This document shows positions 7,891 through 19,507 of a stretch of 64,000 bases of DNA, one piece after another. Where the stretch lies: assembly GCF_012911005.2 (NCBI RefSeq), contig NZ_WTVS01000021.1, positions 23,680 through 87,679 of the forward strand, written 5' to 3'. The stretch's first letter is position 1; every line of letters starts with the position of its first letter. The notes beneath the pieces are model-generated. The model ran no database searches and had not been told where the DNA came from. It worked only from the letters and a program-made list of their open reading frames with translations. This stretch comes from Aromatoleum toluolicum. Lineage in GTDB: Bacteria > Pseudomonadota > Gammaproteobacteria > Burkholderiales > Rhodocyclaceae. A program made the position numbers and the translations under genes.

Positions 7891-9702
7891 CTAGTGCAAC
7901 GCATTGTATATCGCTTCGGCGAGCTTTCGGCTCACCCCATCGACGCGGCAGAGATCCTCGACCGTGGCCGCACGCACGCCGTCGAGCCCGCCGAAGGTGG
8001 CGAGCAGGTTGCGCCGCCGGGTCGCACCGACGCCGGGAATGTCCTCGAGGCGCGAGCCGATGCGCGCCTTCGCGCGACGCGCACGGTGGCCCGTGATCGC
8101 GAAACGGTGCGCCTCGTCGCGGATTTCCTGGATCAGGTGCAGCGCGGGATGATCCGAGGCGAGGTTCAGCGGAGCGCGCCCGTCAGCGAAGATCAGCGTC
8201 TCGAGGCCCGGCTTGCGCTCCTCGCCCTTGGCGACGCCGACCATCGCGATCGACTCGAGTCCGACCTCGGTCAGCACTTCGAGCGCGGAACTCACCTGCC
8301 CCTTGCCGCCGTCGATCAGGATCAGGTCGGGGCACAGCCCCTCGCCCGCAGCGACCTTGCCGTAGCGGCGCTCCAGCACCTGCCGCATCGCCGCGAAGTC
8401 GTCGCCGCCCGTGATCCCGGCGATGTTGTAGCGACGATACTCGGAATTCTTCATCGCGCCATCGACGCACACGACGCAGGAGGCGACCGTCGCCTCGCCC
8501 ATCGTGTGGCTGATGTCGAAGCACTCGACGCGGCGCGGCGCCTCCGGCAGGTCCAGCACCTCGCGCAGGGCCTCGAGACGCGCCTCGCTACGCCCCGTGT
8601 CGCGCGCGCGGGCGAGGATGGCGAGGCGCGCGTTATTCTCCGCCATCTCCATCCACGCCTTTTCGGCAGCGCTGCGCGGCGTCACCAGGGCGCAAGGCTT
8701 GTCGCTGATCTCCGCCATCAGGGCCTTGACCGGCTCCAGCGGCACGTCGAGCAGCAGGCGTGCGGGCATGCCGTGATCGCGGTAATGCTGCTCGACGAAG
8801 GCCAGCGCCCCGTCGAGCGCACCGCAGCCTGCTGCGGTGCTCGGGAACTGCGGACGGTCGCCGAGGTGGCGGCCGCCGCGCACCATCGCAATATTCACGC
8901 AGGTCAGCCCGCCCTCCTCGACCGCGGCGATGATGTCGACGTCCTCATCCCTGCGGCTGTCGACATACTGCCGCTGCAGCACGGCCTGCAGCACGCGCAC
9001 CTGGTCGCGGATCGCCGCCGCCTCCTCGAACGCGAGGCGCTCGGCAGCGGCCTGCATGCGCGCGCTCAGGTCGTCGATGACCTCGGACGCGCGCCCGTCC
9101 AGGAAGCGCGCCGCAAGCTTCACGTCGGCGGCGTAGTCGTCGCTGTCGATCAGGCCGACACACGGTGCCGTGCAGCGCTTGATCTGGTGCAGCAGGCACG
9201 GGCGCGAACGGTTCTGGAACACCGAGTTCTCGCAGGTGCGCAGTTGGAAGGTCTTCTGCAGCAGATGGATGCTTTCGCGAACGGCGTAGGCGTTCGGAAA
9301 GGGACCGAAGTACCGCGCGCCCTTCGCGAAAGCTCCCCGGTGGTAGGCCAGGCGCGGAAACCCATCGCCGGAGAGTTCGATGTATGGATAAGACTTGTCG
9401 TCGCGGAACAGGATGTTGTAGCGCGGCGCCAGACTCTTGATGAGGTTGTTCTCGAGGATCAGCGCCTCGGCCTCCGAACGCGTCGCCGTCACGTCGACGC
9501 GCTGGATCTGCGCGACCATCAGTGCGATGCGCGGACTGGGCTGCGTGCGCAGGAAGTAGCTCGACACCCGCCGTTTGAGATTCTTTGCCTTGCCGACGTA
9601 AAGCACCCGTTCCTCGGCACCTATCATCCGATAGACGCCGGGTTCCTCAGGCACCGTCTTCAGGAACGTCCTGGCATCGAAAGGCGCGACGGACTTGGTC
9701 AT
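7891..9702 (-). CDS. uvrC: excinuclease ABC subunit C
   Basis: 603 residues from ATG at 9702; the frame is open further upstream but overlaps nagZ and lacks similarity. Dual-incision nuclease of nucleotide excision repair. It has an N-terminal GIY-YIG domain ([10 protein letters not shown] ... [17 protein letters not shown]), a Cys cluster near residues 150-170, a central UVR motif ([16 protein letters not shown]), the RNase H-like domain ([19 protein letters not shown] ... [10 protein letters not shown]), and two C-terminal helix-hairpin-helix motifs. The UvrB partner is encoded at 36.9-39.0 kb. Confidence 0.96.
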   Translation of the reverse strand: MTKSVAPFDARTFLKTVPEEPGVYRMIGAEERVLYVGKAKNLKRRVSSYFLRTQPSPRIALMVAQIQRVDVTATRSEAEALILENNLIKSLAPRYNILFRDDKSYPYIELSGDGFPRLAYHRGAFAKGARYFGPFPNAYAVRESIHLLQKTFQLRTCENSVFQNRSRPCLLHQIKRCTAPCVGLIDSDDYAADVKLAARFLDGRASEVIDDLSARMQAAAERLAFEEAAAIRDQVRVLQAVLQRQYVDSRRDEDVDIIAAVEEGGLTCVNIAMVRGGRHLGDRPQFPSTAAGCGALDGALAFVEQHYRDHGMPARLLLDVPLEPVKALMAEISDKPCALVTPRSAAEKAWMEMAENNARLAILARARDTGRSEARLEALREVLDLPEAPRRVECFDISHTMGEATVASCVVCVDGAMKNSEYRRYNIAGITGGDDFAAMRQVLERRYGKVAAGEGLCPDLILIDGGKGQVSSALEVLTEVGLESIAMVGVAKGEERKPGLETLIFADGRAPLNLASDHPALHLIQEIRDEAHRFAITGHRARRAKARIGSRLEDIPGVGATRRRNLLATFGGLDGVRAATVEDLCRVDGVSRKLAEAIYNALH

Positions 9703-9731
9703 TGCCGGCGGGCTCGGAACCGGATGAACGC

Positions 9732-10799
9732 TCAGGCGAGCTCTTCCGGAATCCCCGCGACGGTCCCGCGCGCCTGCTGATAGAGCGGGCTCAGCTCGAG
9801 CGCGAAGGGGTCGCGGAACTGCGGACGCGCGCGCAAGGCGCCGATGCGTGCGCGGCTCTCGGGCTGCACCTCGGGAAGCCAGCGGTCCAGCAGATCGGCG
9901 GCCAGATCCGGGCGATTGCACACCAGCACCATGTCGCAGCCGGCCGCATAGGCCGCCTTGGCCCGTGCGAGGATGTCGCCGGCCACGGCGGCCCCCTCCA
10001 TCGTAAGGTCGTCGCTGAACACCACACCGGTGAAGCCCACGCGCGTGCGCAAAACGTCCTGCAACCAGAAGGGCGAGAAGCCCGCCGGATTCGGATCGAC
10101 CTTCGGGTAGATGACGTGCGCCGGCATCACGCCAGCGAGCTGCCGGCCGACGCGATGGCGGTAAGGAACGATGTCCTCGTTCCAGATCGCGTCGAAGTCG
10201 CGCTCGTCGACCGGGATTTCGAGGTGCGAATCCGCCTCGACGAAACCATGTCCCGGGAAGTGCTTACCGACGCAGCCCATCCCGGCCTCGGCCATACCCG
10301 CCGCGAGAGACTGCGCGAGCGACGCCGCCACCTGGGGGTCGCGATGAAAGGAGCGGTCCCCGATCACCCGGCTGCAGCCGTAATCGAGGTCCAGCACGGG
10401 CGCAAAGCTGAGGTCCACGCCGTGGGCCAGCAGTTCGGACGCGAGCAAGTAGCCGACCGCGCGCGCCGCATCCAGCGCGGCAACGTGGTCTTGCGCCCAC
10501 AACTGCCCGAGCCTGCGCATCGACGGCAAACGTGTAAAGCCGTCGGTGCGGAAGCGCTGCACGCGCCCGCCTTCGTGATCGACCGCAATCACGAGCGCCG
10601 GATCGCGCAACGCGTGGATCTCGGCCGTCAGAGCCGCGAGCTGCTCTGAGCCGGTAAAGTTGCGCGCAAACAGGATCACACCGCCGACCAGCGGATCACA
10701 CAGGCGCTCGCGCTCCTCGTCGGTGAGCACGGTGCCCGCGACGTCGAGCATCACGGGCCCGAGCGGCAGGCGCAGCTTGTCTTGAGTTGTCGAATTCAT
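9732..10799 (-). CDS. nagZ: beta-N-acetylhexosaminidase (glycoside hydrolase family 3)
   Basis: 355 residues, no signal peptide, cytoplasmic. It removes N-acetylglucosamine from anhydro-muropeptides during wall recycling. Motifs: [25 protein letters not shown] (the His/Asp pair acting as acid/base in NagZ), and [10 protein letters not shown] with the Asp nucleophile. The single-domain length is typical of NagZ. Its ATG overlaps the acpS stop by four bases (ATGA), implying translational coupling. Confidence 0.95.
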   Translation of the reverse strand: MNSTTQDKLRLPLGPVMLDVAGTVLTDEERERLCDPLVGGVILFARNFTGSEQLAALTAEIHALRDPALVIAVDHEGGRVQRFRTDGFTRLPSMRRLGQLWAQDHVAALDAARAVGYLLASELLAHGVDLSFAPVLDLDYGCSRVIGDRSFHRDPQVAASLAQSLAAGMAEAGMGCVGKHFPGHGFVEADSHLEIPVDERDFDAIWNEDIVPYRHRVGRQLAGVMPAHVIYPKVDPNPAGFSPFWLQDVLRTRVGFTGVVFSDDLTMEGAAVAGDILARAKAAYAAGCDMVLVCNRPDLAADLLDRWLPEVQPESRARIGALRARPQFRDPFALELSPLYQQARGTVAGIPEELA

Positions 10800-11176
10800 G
10801 GTTTCTCGATCAGCGCAAACGCAACCACGTAATCGGCTTCGTCGCTCAGGCTCAGATGCGCGGTCAGTCCGCGCTCCCGCATGTAGGCGGCAAGCCCGTC
10901 GTCAAACAGGTAGACCGGCTTGCCGAGCGCGTCGTGCCCGACGCGGACCGCATGCAGGGTCGCCGGGACGGCAACCCCCGTCCCCAGGGCCTTTCCGAAG
11001 GCCTCCTTGGCGGCAAAACGCTTGGCAAGAAATCGGGCCGGATCGCGACTGACCCGAAAGCCTTCGCGCTCCTCGCCGGCCGCAAGGATTCGCGCGGCAA
11101 AGCGCTCACCGTTGCGCTCCAGCGCAGCACCCAGGCGGGCGACCTGAACGATATCCGTACCGATCCCGTGAATCAT
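10796..11176 (-). CDS. acpS: holo-[acyl-carrier-protein] synthase
   Basis: 126 residues. It transfers 4'-phosphopantetheine from CoA to the serine of acyl carrier protein; the AcpP substrate is encoded at 25.2 kb. Family signatures: IHGIGTDIVQVARL at the N-terminus with the Mg-binding Asp, FLAKRFAAKEAFGKALGTG in the middle with the Glu ligand, and HLSLSDEADYVVAF near the end. The gene is ten bases after pdxJ and overlaps nagZ by four bases. The pdxJ-acpS order is conserved in proteobacteria. Confidence 0.95.
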   Translation of the reverse strand: MIHGIGTDIVQVARLGAALERNGERFAARILAAGEEREGFRVSRDPARFLAKRFAAKEAFGKALGTGVAVPATLHAVRVGHDALGKPVYLFDDGLAAYMRERGLTAHLSLSDEADYVVAFALIEKP

Positions 11177-11186
11177 CGGGCGCTAC

Positions 11187-11942
11187 TCAGCAGCCCTGCC
11201 CTGCGGCCTCGCGCATCAGGCGCTTCATCTCGCGCACCGCCTCGCGCATGCCGGCGAACACCGCCCGGCTGACGATGGAGTGGCCGATGTGCAGCTCGCG
11301 CACGCCGGCAAGCCGGGCGATCGGCTGCACGTTGTAATAGTTGAGGGCATGGCCGGCATTGAAGCGCATGCCCAGGCCACGGATCGCCTCGCCCGCCTCG
11401 CGCACCTTCGCGATTTCCGCGAGCACGGAGGTGCTCTCGGCGTCCCGTCCGGCATTGTGGAAGGCATGCGCATAAGGCCCGGTGTGGATCTCGCACACGC
11501 GCGCGCCGATGCGCGCGGCGGCCTCGACCTGCGCAATCTCCGCATCGATGAACACGCTCGTGACGATCCCGGCGTCGGCCAGCCGCCCCACGACGCTCGT
11601 CAACCGCGCCTCCTGGGCAACGACGTCGAGGCCACCTTCCGTCGTCACCTCGTGCCGCCCCTCCGGCACCAGCATCGCCATCTCCGGCTTCAGGCGGCAC
11701 GCGATCCCGACCATCTCGTCGGTCGCGGCCATCTCGAGGTTCAGCTTGACCTGCGTGAGCTCGCGCAGTCTGCGCACGTCCTCGTCCTGGATGTGGCGCC
11801 GGTCCTCGCGCAGATGCACGGTGATGCCGTCCGCTCCGCCGAGATGCGCCTCCACGGCCGCCCATACCGGGTCCGGCTCCCAGATGCGGCGCGCCTGGCG
11901 CAGCGTCGCCACGTGGTCGATATTCACGCCGAGTTCGATCAC
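11187..11942 (-). CDS. pdxJ: pyridoxine 5'-phosphate synthase
   Basis: 251 residues from GTG at 11942, which overlaps the recO stop (GTGA) and puts the protein start at the family N-terminus, IELGVNIDHVATLRQAR. It condenses 3-amino-2-oxopropyl phosphate with deoxyxylulose 5-phosphate to form vitamin B6 phosphate. TIM-barrel motifs include GADGITVHLREDRRHI, KLNLEMAATDEM, EICTGPYA-like EIHTGPYAHAF and LNAGH-like FNAGHALNY near the C-terminus. The frame continues further upstream through recO without similarity. Confidence 0.95.
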   Translation of the reverse strand: MIELGVNIDHVATLRQARRIWEPDPVWAAVEAHLGGADGITVHLREDRRHIQDEDVRRLRELTQVKLNLEMAATDEMVGIACRLKPEMAMLVPEGRHEVTTEGGLDVVAQEARLTSVVGRLADAGIVTSVFIDAEIAQVEAAARIGARVCEIHTGPYAHAFHNAGRDAESTSVLAEIAKVREAGEAIRGLGMRFNAGHALNYYNVQPIARLAGVRELHIGHSIVSRAVFAGMREAVREMKRLMREAAGQGC

Positions 11943-12661
11943 AGCTCCAGCAACTCCTTTAGTACGCGGCGCGACTGCAGCGTCTGCCCGCCGAGATAAT
12001 GGTTGATCAGCATACGAAGTAAGGCCTTGCTCTGGACCAGCGTCTCGGGGCGGGAAAAATCGTCGCGCTCCATGTCGAGCAGGGTCTGCCCGCTCGTCGC
12101 CGGCAGATCGCCCGCGTCCTCGGGCACCGGCACCGGACCGCGCTCGATTATATAGACGTAGGCGGCGCTGGGATCGAGCGGCGCGCCCGAGTCGCTGTCC
12201 GAAGCGAGACCGACGCCGTAACCGAGCTCGCGCAGCAGCGCGAGTTCGAAGCGGCGCAGGACCGGCTCCTGCGGCTCGCCGCGACCAAGGGTCGCAATCG
12301 CACGGGCGTACGCATCGAACAGCACGGCATGCGGATCCTCGCGGGCCGTCAGGCGCACCATCAGCTCGTTCAGGTAGTAACCGCACATCAGCGCGCGGCC
12401 CGCCAGCAACGGCTGTCCGCCGCAGCGCTCGGCGCGCACGAGCGTCTTCATCTCGCCGCCACCGGACCAGTCCAGCAGCAGCGGCTGAAACGCCATGATG
12501 ACGCCCCGCAGCGCCGACATGGGGCGCCGCGCGCCCTTGGCGACCAGGGCGACGCGGCCGTGATCGCGCGAGAAGACTTCGACGATGAGGCTCGTCTCTC
12601 GCCAGGGGTGCGTATGCAGGACGAAACCGGGCTGCTGGTCGACGCGCTGCTTCTGGCTCAC
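11939..12661 (-). CDS. recO: DNA repair protein RecO
   Basis: 240 residues from GTG at 12661. RecFOR-pathway mediator that loads RecA on SSB-coated single-stranded DNA. It has an N-terminal OB-fold ([36 protein letters not shown]) and a helical C-terminal domain. The zinc-finger cysteines of some RecO proteins are absent, as in many beta- and gammaproteobacteria. It sits in the era-recO-pdxJ order, 21 bases after era. Confidence 0.93.
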   Translation of the reverse strand: MSQKQRVDQQPGFVLHTHPWRETSLIVEVFSRDHGRVALVAKGARRPMSALRGVIMAFQPLLLDWSGGGEMKTLVRAERCGGQPLLAGRALMCGYYLNELMVRLTAREDPHAVLFDAYARAIATLGRGEPQEPVLRRFELALLRELGYGVGLASDSDSGAPLDPSAAYVYIIERGPVPVPEDAGDLPATSGQTLLDMERDDFSRPETLVQSKALLRMLINHYLGGQTLQSRRVLKELLEL

Positions 12662-12682
12662 GACGGCATGCGCCCGCAGGCC

Positions 12683-13609
12683 TTATTCGTAGCCCAGGCT
12701 CTTGAGGGCGCGCTCGTCATCCGCCCAGCCGCTCTTGACCTTGACCCACACCTCGAGAAACACCTTGCCGTCGAACAGCTGCTCCAGTTCGACACGCGCT
12801 TCCGAGGCGATGCGCTTCAACTGTTCGCCGCCCTTGCCGATGACGATCGCCTTGTGACTGGCACGATCGACGACGACCGCCGCATGGATGCGACGCAGCC
12901 TGCCTTCCGTTTCGAACTTCTCGATCTCCACCGCGATGCCGTAGGGCAGCTCGTCGCCCAGCAGGCGGAAGAGTTTCTCGCGCAGGAACTCCGCCGCGAG
13001 AAAACGTTCGCTGCGATCGGTGATCTCGTCCTCGCCGTACATCGGCGCCCCTTCGGGCAGGAGCGGCGTCACCGCCCGGAGCAACTGCTCGACGTTGGTC
13101 CCGCGTTCGGCGCTGAGCGGCACGATCTCGGTGAACGGATAGGCGTCCTTCACGCGCGCGATGAAGGGCAGCAACTGGGTCTTGTCGGCAAGCCGATCGA
13201 CCTTGTTGATGACGAGGACCACCTTCCCTTCCTGCGGCAGCACCTCGACGACCTTGCGGTCGTCCTCGCCGAAACGCCCGGCCTCGATCACGAAAAGCAC
13301 GAGATCGACGTCGGCGAGCACCTGCGACACCGTCCGGTTCATCGAACGGTTGAGCGCGTTGCGATGCTTGGTCTGGAAACCCGGCGTATCGACGAAGACG
13401 AACTGTGCGTCGTCGTTGGTCAGGATGCCCGTGACGCGATGCCGCGTCGTCTGCGCCTTGCGCGAAACGATGCTGATCTTCTGTCCGATCAGGCGGTTCA
13501 GCAGCGTCGATTTGCCGACGTTGGGCCGTCCGACGATGGCGACGAAACCCGTGCGGAATCCTTCGGGCGCTGCGGCAGGCACGTTTTCCGGGCCGATATT
13601 CTCGTTCAT
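12683..13609 (-). CDS. era: ribosome-assembly GTPase Era
   Basis: 308 residues. It binds the 3' end of 16S rRNA and assists 30S maturation. GTPase motifs: GRPNVGKST (P-loop, near residue 27), the switch regions with TTRHRVTGI and DTPG, and NKVD. The C-terminal KH domain contains [12 protein letters not shown]. The N-terminus is about 18 residues longer than E. coli Era. It overlaps rnc by four bases, the classic rnc-era pair, so RNase III and Era are made together. Confidence 0.96.
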   Translation of the reverse strand: MNENIGPENVPAAAPEGFRTGFVAIVGRPNVGKSTLLNRLIGQKISIVSRKAQTTRHRVTGILTNDDAQFVFVDTPGFQTKHRNALNRSMNRTVSQVLADVDLVLFVIEAGRFGEDDRKVVEVLPQEGKVVLVINKVDRLADKTQLLPFIARVKDAYPFTEIVPLSAERGTNVEQLLRAVTPLLPEGAPMYGEDEITDRSERFLAAEFLREKLFRLLGDELPYGIAVEIEKFETEGRLRRIHAAVVVDRASHKAIVIGKGGEQLKRIASEARVELEQLFDGKVFLEVWVKVKSGWADDERALKSLGYE

Positions 13610-14283
13610 GACTTCCTCAACTGCGCCAGCGCGTTCTCGGCCGACTGCTGCTCCGCGGCGCGACGGCTCGTGCCCCGCCCGGTGGTACGGATCTTCAGTG
13701 CGTTGACCTCGCAGGTGACCTCGAATTCCTGCGCATGCGCCTCGCCATGCACCTTCACCGTCGTGTAGGTCGGCAAAGCCATCCTGCGCCCCTGCAGGTA
13801 TTCCTGCAACGCAGTTTTCGGATCCTTGGCTGCCACGCGGGGATCGATCTCCGCGATCAGCGGCGCGTACAGTCGGTCGATCACCGCTTTCGCCGCGTCG
13901 AAACCCCGGTCGAGAAACACCGCCGCGAACGTGGCTTCAAGCGCGTCGGCGAGGATGGAGGGCCGGCGGAACCCGCCGCTCTTCAACTCCCCCTCGCCCA
14001 GCCGCAGGTACTCGCCGAGATCTAGTTCTCGGGCGATGCGGTGCAGGCCGTCCTGACACACGAGCGACGCCCGCAGGCGCGACATCTCGCCTTCGTGCAA
14101 CTCGCCGAAACGCTCGAACAGTGCGATCGCGACGACGCAATTCAGGATGCTGTCGCCGAGAAACTCCAGCCGCTCGTTATTGGGCTGCCCGAAACTGCGG
14201 TGCGTAAGCGCCTGTTCCAGCAGCGCGCGGTCCGTGAACTGATGTTCGATGATCCGCTGGAGGCGATCCAGATTGGCTGCCAC
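13606..14283 (-). CDS. rnc: ribonuclease III
   Basis: 225 residues from GTG at 14283, whose first base is the last base of the upstream stop (TAGTG). Double-stranded RNA endonuclease of rRNA and mRNA processing. The catalytic signature [11 protein letters not shown] is present near residue 37, followed by the second acidic region ([17 protein letters not shown]). The double-stranded-RNA-binding domain covers about residues 155-222 ([13 protein letters not shown] ... [18 protein letters not shown]). Confidence 0.96.
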   Translation of the reverse strand: MAANLDRLQRIIEHQFTDRALLEQALTHRSFGQPNNERLEFLGDSILNCVVAIALFERFGELHEGEMSRLRASLVCQDGLHRIARELDLGEYLRLGEGELKSGGFRRPSILADALEATFAAVFLDRGFDAAKAVIDRLYAPLIAEIDPRVAAKDPKTALQEYLQGRRMALPTYTTVKVHGEAHAQEFEVTCEVNALKIRTTGRGTSRRAAEQQSAENALAQLRKS

Positions 14284-14648
14284 TATCTTCCGATCGTCGT
14301 TGCTTTGAAGTCGATCAGCAGGCTGACGTTCGACACCACCGGAACCTTCCGGGAATACTCGACGTCGATGACGACCTTGCCACCATCCTTCCTGATGTCG
14401 AGGTCCGCGCCGGTGACAGTCGACACGTCATCGATTAGCCCGCGGCGCTCGAAACTTCTGCGCATGTCGGCGATCGACGCCCCACCGTCGCCTTCATCAG
14501 CGACGAGCTTGATGATGCGCTGGATCGCAAAGTACTCGTTCACCGCCGGAACCGCACGAAAACCGATCAGCAGCACGAAGCCGAGAAGCCCCCCGACAAC
14601 CAGTACGCTGATGGGGCTCATGCCCCGTTGCCATTTCTTCATCCGCAT
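14283..14648 (-). CDS. DUF4845 family membrane-anchored protein
   Basis: 121 residues from ATG at 14648, with GGAG five bases upstream. One N-terminal hydrophobic segment (about residues 12-32, SPISVLVVGGLLGFVLLIGF) follows a short basic stretch. The rest is soluble and probably periplasmic. Function unknown; the family is typically found between lepB and rnc in betaproteobacteria, as here. It is 12 bases from lepB and overlaps rnc by one base. Confidence 0.85.
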   Translation of the reverse strand: MRMKKWQRGMSPISVLVVGGLLGFVLLIGFRAVPAVNEYFAIQRIIKLVADEGDGGASIADMRRSFERRGLIDDVSTVTGADLDIRKDGGKVVIDVEYSRKVPVVSNVSLLIDFKATTIGR

Positions 14649-14660
14649 GCCGTCTCCGTT

Positions 14661-15449
14661 CTAGTGGAACCCGCCAATCCGTTTCATGTCGTTGAAGTTG
14701 AACCAGATGAAGAACGCCCTGCCGACAATGTTCTCATCCGGAACGAATCCCCAGACGCGGCTGTCGCTGCTCGCGTCGCGGTTGTCGCCCATCACGAAGT
14801 AATGCCCTTCGGGTACGGTGCAACGCACGCCGGCCGTAGTATAGGTGCAGTTCTCGCGATGCGGATAATCGAGCACCTGCGGCACGAAGGGCGGCACGTC
14901 GCGCTCGATCAACACCGAATGCTCGGTCGCGCCCAGCTTCTCCAGGAAACGAGGCGAGTAATACAGGCGATCCGGATGGAGGTAATCGTCCTGCGGAGCG
15001 ATCGGCACCGTTTCGCCATTGATGCGCAGGCGCTTGTCGACGTACTCGATCCTGTCGCCCGGGAGGCCCACGACACGCTTGATGTAATCCATGGACGGAT
15101 CGGCCGGATAGCGGAACACCATCACGTCGCCGCGCTTTGGCGAATTGACGTCGATGATCTTCTTGTTGATCACCGGCAGGCGAATGCCATAGGTCCACTT
15201 GTTCACGAGGATGAAATCGCCGACGAGCAGCGTCGGAATCATCGATCCGGACGGAATCTTGAACGGCTCGACGATGAACGAGCGCAGGCCGAACACGATC
15301 AGGATGACCGGAAAGAAGCTCGCGCCGTATTCGACCCACCAAGGCGCGGGAGAGCCGGGCGCGCGACGCTTCTTCGCGTACAAGTGGTCGATGCCCCAAA
15401 GGATCGCCGTTGCCACCAGCAGCAGGAACAACACCAGCGCAAAATTCAC
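14661..15449 (-). CDS. lepB: signal peptidase I
   Basis: 262 residues from GTG at 15449. It removes signal peptides from Sec and Tat substrates at the periplasmic face. Two N-terminal membrane segments (about residues 2-22 and 46-62) anchor it. The catalytic dyad is S69 (IPSGSMIPTL) and K124 (YIKRVVGLPGD). The box GDNRDASSDSRVWGFV is present near residue 220. The gene lies 52 bases after lepA, the usual lepA-lepB pair. Confidence 0.96.
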   Translation of the reverse strand: MNFALVLFLLLVATAILWGIDHLYAKKRRAPGSPAPWWVEYGASFFPVILIVFGLRSFIVEPFKIPSGSMIPTLLVGDFILVNKWTYGIRLPVINKKIIDVNSPKRGDVMVFRYPADPSMDYIKRVVGLPGDRIEYVDKRLRINGETVPIAPQDDYLHPDRLYYSPRFLEKLGATEHSVLIERDVPPFVPQVLDYPHRENCTYTTAGVRCTVPEGHYFVMGDNRDASSDSRVWGFVPDENIVGRAFFIWFNFNDMKRIGGFH

Positions 15450-15501
15450 ACAATCTCCGTTTCGTCGCGATTCAACGCAGCGCGGCGCAAGGCCTCGCCG
15501 C

Positions 15502-17298
<1,797 letters not shown>

Positions 17299-17302
17299 GC
17301 GC

Positions 17303-17332
17303 GAACAAAAGAAAGGTGCCATGCGGCACCCA
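17303..17332 (-). terminator. intrinsic terminator between the glutaredoxin gene and lepA
   Basis: On the minus strand GGTGCC, a GCAT loop and GGCACC (stem arms 17325-17330 and 17315-17320) are followed by TTTCTTTTG. It would end the rpoE-rse-degP transcript. The T-run ends only about four bases before the lepA ATG, so it could also act as an attenuator of read-through into lepA. Confidence 0.7.
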
Positions 17333-17352
17333 GGATGAGTCGGTTGAAGCAG

Positions 17353-17613
17353 CTAAGCCGCGGATTCTAGCGGAAAACGCCCGCAATAGGCACGGATCGC
17401 CGCCTCGTCGAGGTGGTAATGACACAGCTCCGTCTCGCCGGCCAGGACGACGGGAACCAGTTCATCCCATTGCGCTTCCAGCACAGGATCGGCATCGACG
17501 TCCAGGACGCGCACGGCCCATCCGAGTTCTGCAGCCAGGGGCAGCAGGCGCTCAACGAGGTCGTGACACAGGTGACACCATTCGCGACTCATGACGGTGA
17601 GCTCTCGTACCAT
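17353..17613 (-). CDS. glutaredoxin family (thioredoxin-fold) protein
   Basis: 86 residues from ATG at 17613, with GGGAG eight bases upstream. A TTG two codons earlier overlaps the degP stop and is an alternative start. Small thioredoxin-fold protein with a CxxC site in REWCHLCHD near residue 13 and the cis-Pro region LVPVVLAG. It belongs to the DUF836/glutaredoxin-like group. The partner is unknown; location after degP suggests a redox role in the envelope-stress operon, but no export signal is present. Confidence 0.82.
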   Translation of the reverse strand: MVRELTVMSREWCHLCHDLVERLLPLAAELGWAVRVLDVDADPVLEAQWDELVPVVLAGETELCHYHLDEAAIRAYCGRFPLESAA

Positions 17614-17615
17614 GC

Positions 17616-19040
17616 TCAATCTCCCGCCCTCAGGGTGACGTAGCTCGTTCCGGAACCGCGGTGCACCAGCAGCGTCACCAACTGGCCGTCCTTGACCTCT
17701 GCAGCCTGGCGCGCAAAGGCATCCACCGACTTCAGCGCGATCTGGCGCCCACCGGACACGATTGCGAGCACGATGTCGCCCACCTGCAGGTCGGCACGCG
17801 CCGCAGCGCCCTGCACCCGTTCGATGACCAGCCCGTGCTCAACGTTGCGCTCGCGCTTCTGCGCCGGGGTCGGCAATGAGAGCGCCAGACCGAGCTTGTT
17901 CGGCGCCGGCTGCGCGCGCTCGCTTCGGCGCGAGCGCGAACTGCCTTCATCCGTCCATTCGCCGACGACGATGTTGATCTCGCGCAGCGCGCCCGCCCGG
18001 TACAGTGACAGGCTGACTTGGGAGCCGGGAAGGCTCGTCGACACGATCCGCGGCAGATCGCTGGATTCTTCGACCGCCTTGCCGGCGAAACGCACGATCA
18101 CGTCGCCCTGCTCGATGCCTGCCTTCGCCGCCGGGCCACCCGGCTCGACGGCGCTCACGAGCGCGCCTTCCGCACGCGGCAGCGCGAAGGTCTCCGCGAG
18201 CGCGCGCGTCACTTCCTGGATCGCGACACCGATGCGCCCGCGCTGCACGCGACCGCTGGACTTGAGCTGGCCCTGGATCTCCATCGCGAGGTTGATCGGG
18301 ATCGCGAACGACAGCCCCATGAAACCACCGGTCTGGCTGTAGATCTGCGAGTTGATGCCAACGACCTCGCCTCTGAGGTTGAACAGCGGTCCGCCCGAAT
18401 TGCCGGGATTGATCGCGACGTCGGTCTGGATGAAGGGGACAAAATTCTCGTCCGGCAGGCTGCGCCCCTTCGCGCTGACGATGCCGGCCGTCACCGAATG
18501 ATCGAAACCGAAGGGCGAACCGATCGCCACGACCCACTCGCCGACCTGGAGCTTGTCCGGATCGCCGATCGCCAGACGCGGAAGGTCGGTCGCATCGATC
18601 TTGATCAGCGCGACATCCGAGCGCGCGTCCGCCCCGACCACGCGCGCGCGGAACTCGCGCTTGTCGATCAGGCGGACGATGATCTCCTCCGCCCCATCGA
18701 TGACATGCGCATTGGTCAGGATATACCCGTCCGCACTCACGATGAAGCCGGATCCCAGGGACTTGTTGTCGGGATCGATACGGGGATGCTCGGGCTTGCG
18801 CGGAATGAAGCGCCGAAAGAAATCGAACATCGGATCGTCCGGCGCGAGCTGCGGGAATCCGGGCCCCACGCCCTTCCCCGCCTGCGCAGCGCTGATGTTC
18901 ACGACGGCCGCGCCATGCCGCTGCACGAGTTGCGTGAAATCGGGCAAGGCAATCAGGCTGCCTGCGGCCCACGCGGCAGAGGATGCAAATACGCAAGACA
19001 GCGCAAAGGCCAGTGCGCGCAACAGACGCCCGAGGCTCAT
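17616..19040 (-). CDS. degP: periplasmic serine endoprotease DegP/MucD
   Basis: 474 residues from ATG at 19040, overlapping the rseC stop (ATGA). The signal peptide spans about residues 1-26 (cleavage after AWA). The trypsin-like triad is H112 (TNAHVID), D142 (DARSDVALIKI) and S215 (NPGNSGGPLF). Two PDZ domains follow, near residues 265-350 and 380-465. It degrades or refolds misfolded envelope proteins. Placement in the sigma-E operon is the MucD arrangement of Pseudomonas and betaproteobacteria and implies co-induction with RpoE. Confidence 0.94.
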   Translation of the reverse strand: MSLGRLLRALAFALSCVFASSAAWAAGSLIALPDFTQLVQRHGAAVVNISAAQAGKGVGPGFPQLAPDDPMFDFFRRFIPRKPEHPRIDPDNKSLGSGFIVSADGYILTNAHVIDGAEEIIVRLIDKREFRARVVGADARSDVALIKIDATDLPRLAIGDPDKLQVGEWVVAIGSPFGFDHSVTAGIVSAKGRSLPDENFVPFIQTDVAINPGNSGGPLFNLRGEVVGINSQIYSQTGGFMGLSFAIPINLAMEIQGQLKSSGRVQRGRIGVAIQEVTRALAETFALPRAEGALVSAVEPGGPAAKAGIEQGDVIVRFAGKAVEESSDLPRIVSTSLPGSQVSLSLYRAGALREINIVVGEWTDEGSSRSRRSERAQPAPNKLGLALSLPTPAQKRERNVEHGLVIERVQGAAARADLQVGDIVLAIVSGGRQIALKSVDAFARQAAEVKDGQLVTLLVHRGSGTSYVTLRAGD

Positions 19041-19507
19041 TCCTGCGCCGCCCCCGTCGCACCGCATCCTGCGCTCCCGCGCACCATTTCAATGTCGAAC
19101 CCGCGACGCAATGTACGGCTGCGGAACACCGCGCGATTGACCCCGCACGCGACCGCCAGACCGGCAAGGCCGCCCGTCGCTGCGATCAGGTCGGTTCCCG
19201 GATCGGCGAGTGCGCTGCCCAGCGCAGCACCGACCAGCAGCAGACCGACGGACAAGCCATAACCCAGCAGCGCACCCCGTAACGGCGCGCCATCGTGCAG
19301 CCGCAGGCGCACGAACTCGCCCGGCCTGACATCGATGGAATTTGAAACCGCAAACACTTCATTTGGGGCCTTCAGCGCATACGCGAGCCCTGTCGAGCGG
19401 CATCCGCCCGGCTCGTCGCAGCGTCCGCAGCCCCCCGCCCGCTCGGTGAGGCGAACCCACGCATGTGCGCCCTCGACCCGCTCCACCACGCCCTGCGCTT
19501 CGTTCAT
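19037..19507 (-). CDS. rseC: SoxR-reducing / sigma-E regulatory protein RseC (MucC)
   Basis: 156 residues. Cysteine-rich N-terminus (GGCGRCDEPGGC, near residues 25-36) that may bind a cluster, followed by two membrane segments at about residues 83-104 and 107-125 (LGYGLSVGLLLVGAALGSAL and DLIAATGGLAGLAVACGV). RseC-family proteins modulate sigma-E activity and take part in the reducing system of SoxR in some bacteria. It overlaps both rseB and degP by four bases. Confidence 0.9.
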   Translation of the reverse strand: MNEAQGVVERVEGAHAWVRLTERAGGCGRCDEPGGCRSTGLAYALKAPNEVFAVSNSIDVRPGEFVRLRLHDGAPLRGALLGYGLSVGLLLVGAALGSALADPGTDLIAATGGLAGLAVACGVNRAVFRSRTLRRGFDIEMVRGSAGCGATGAAQE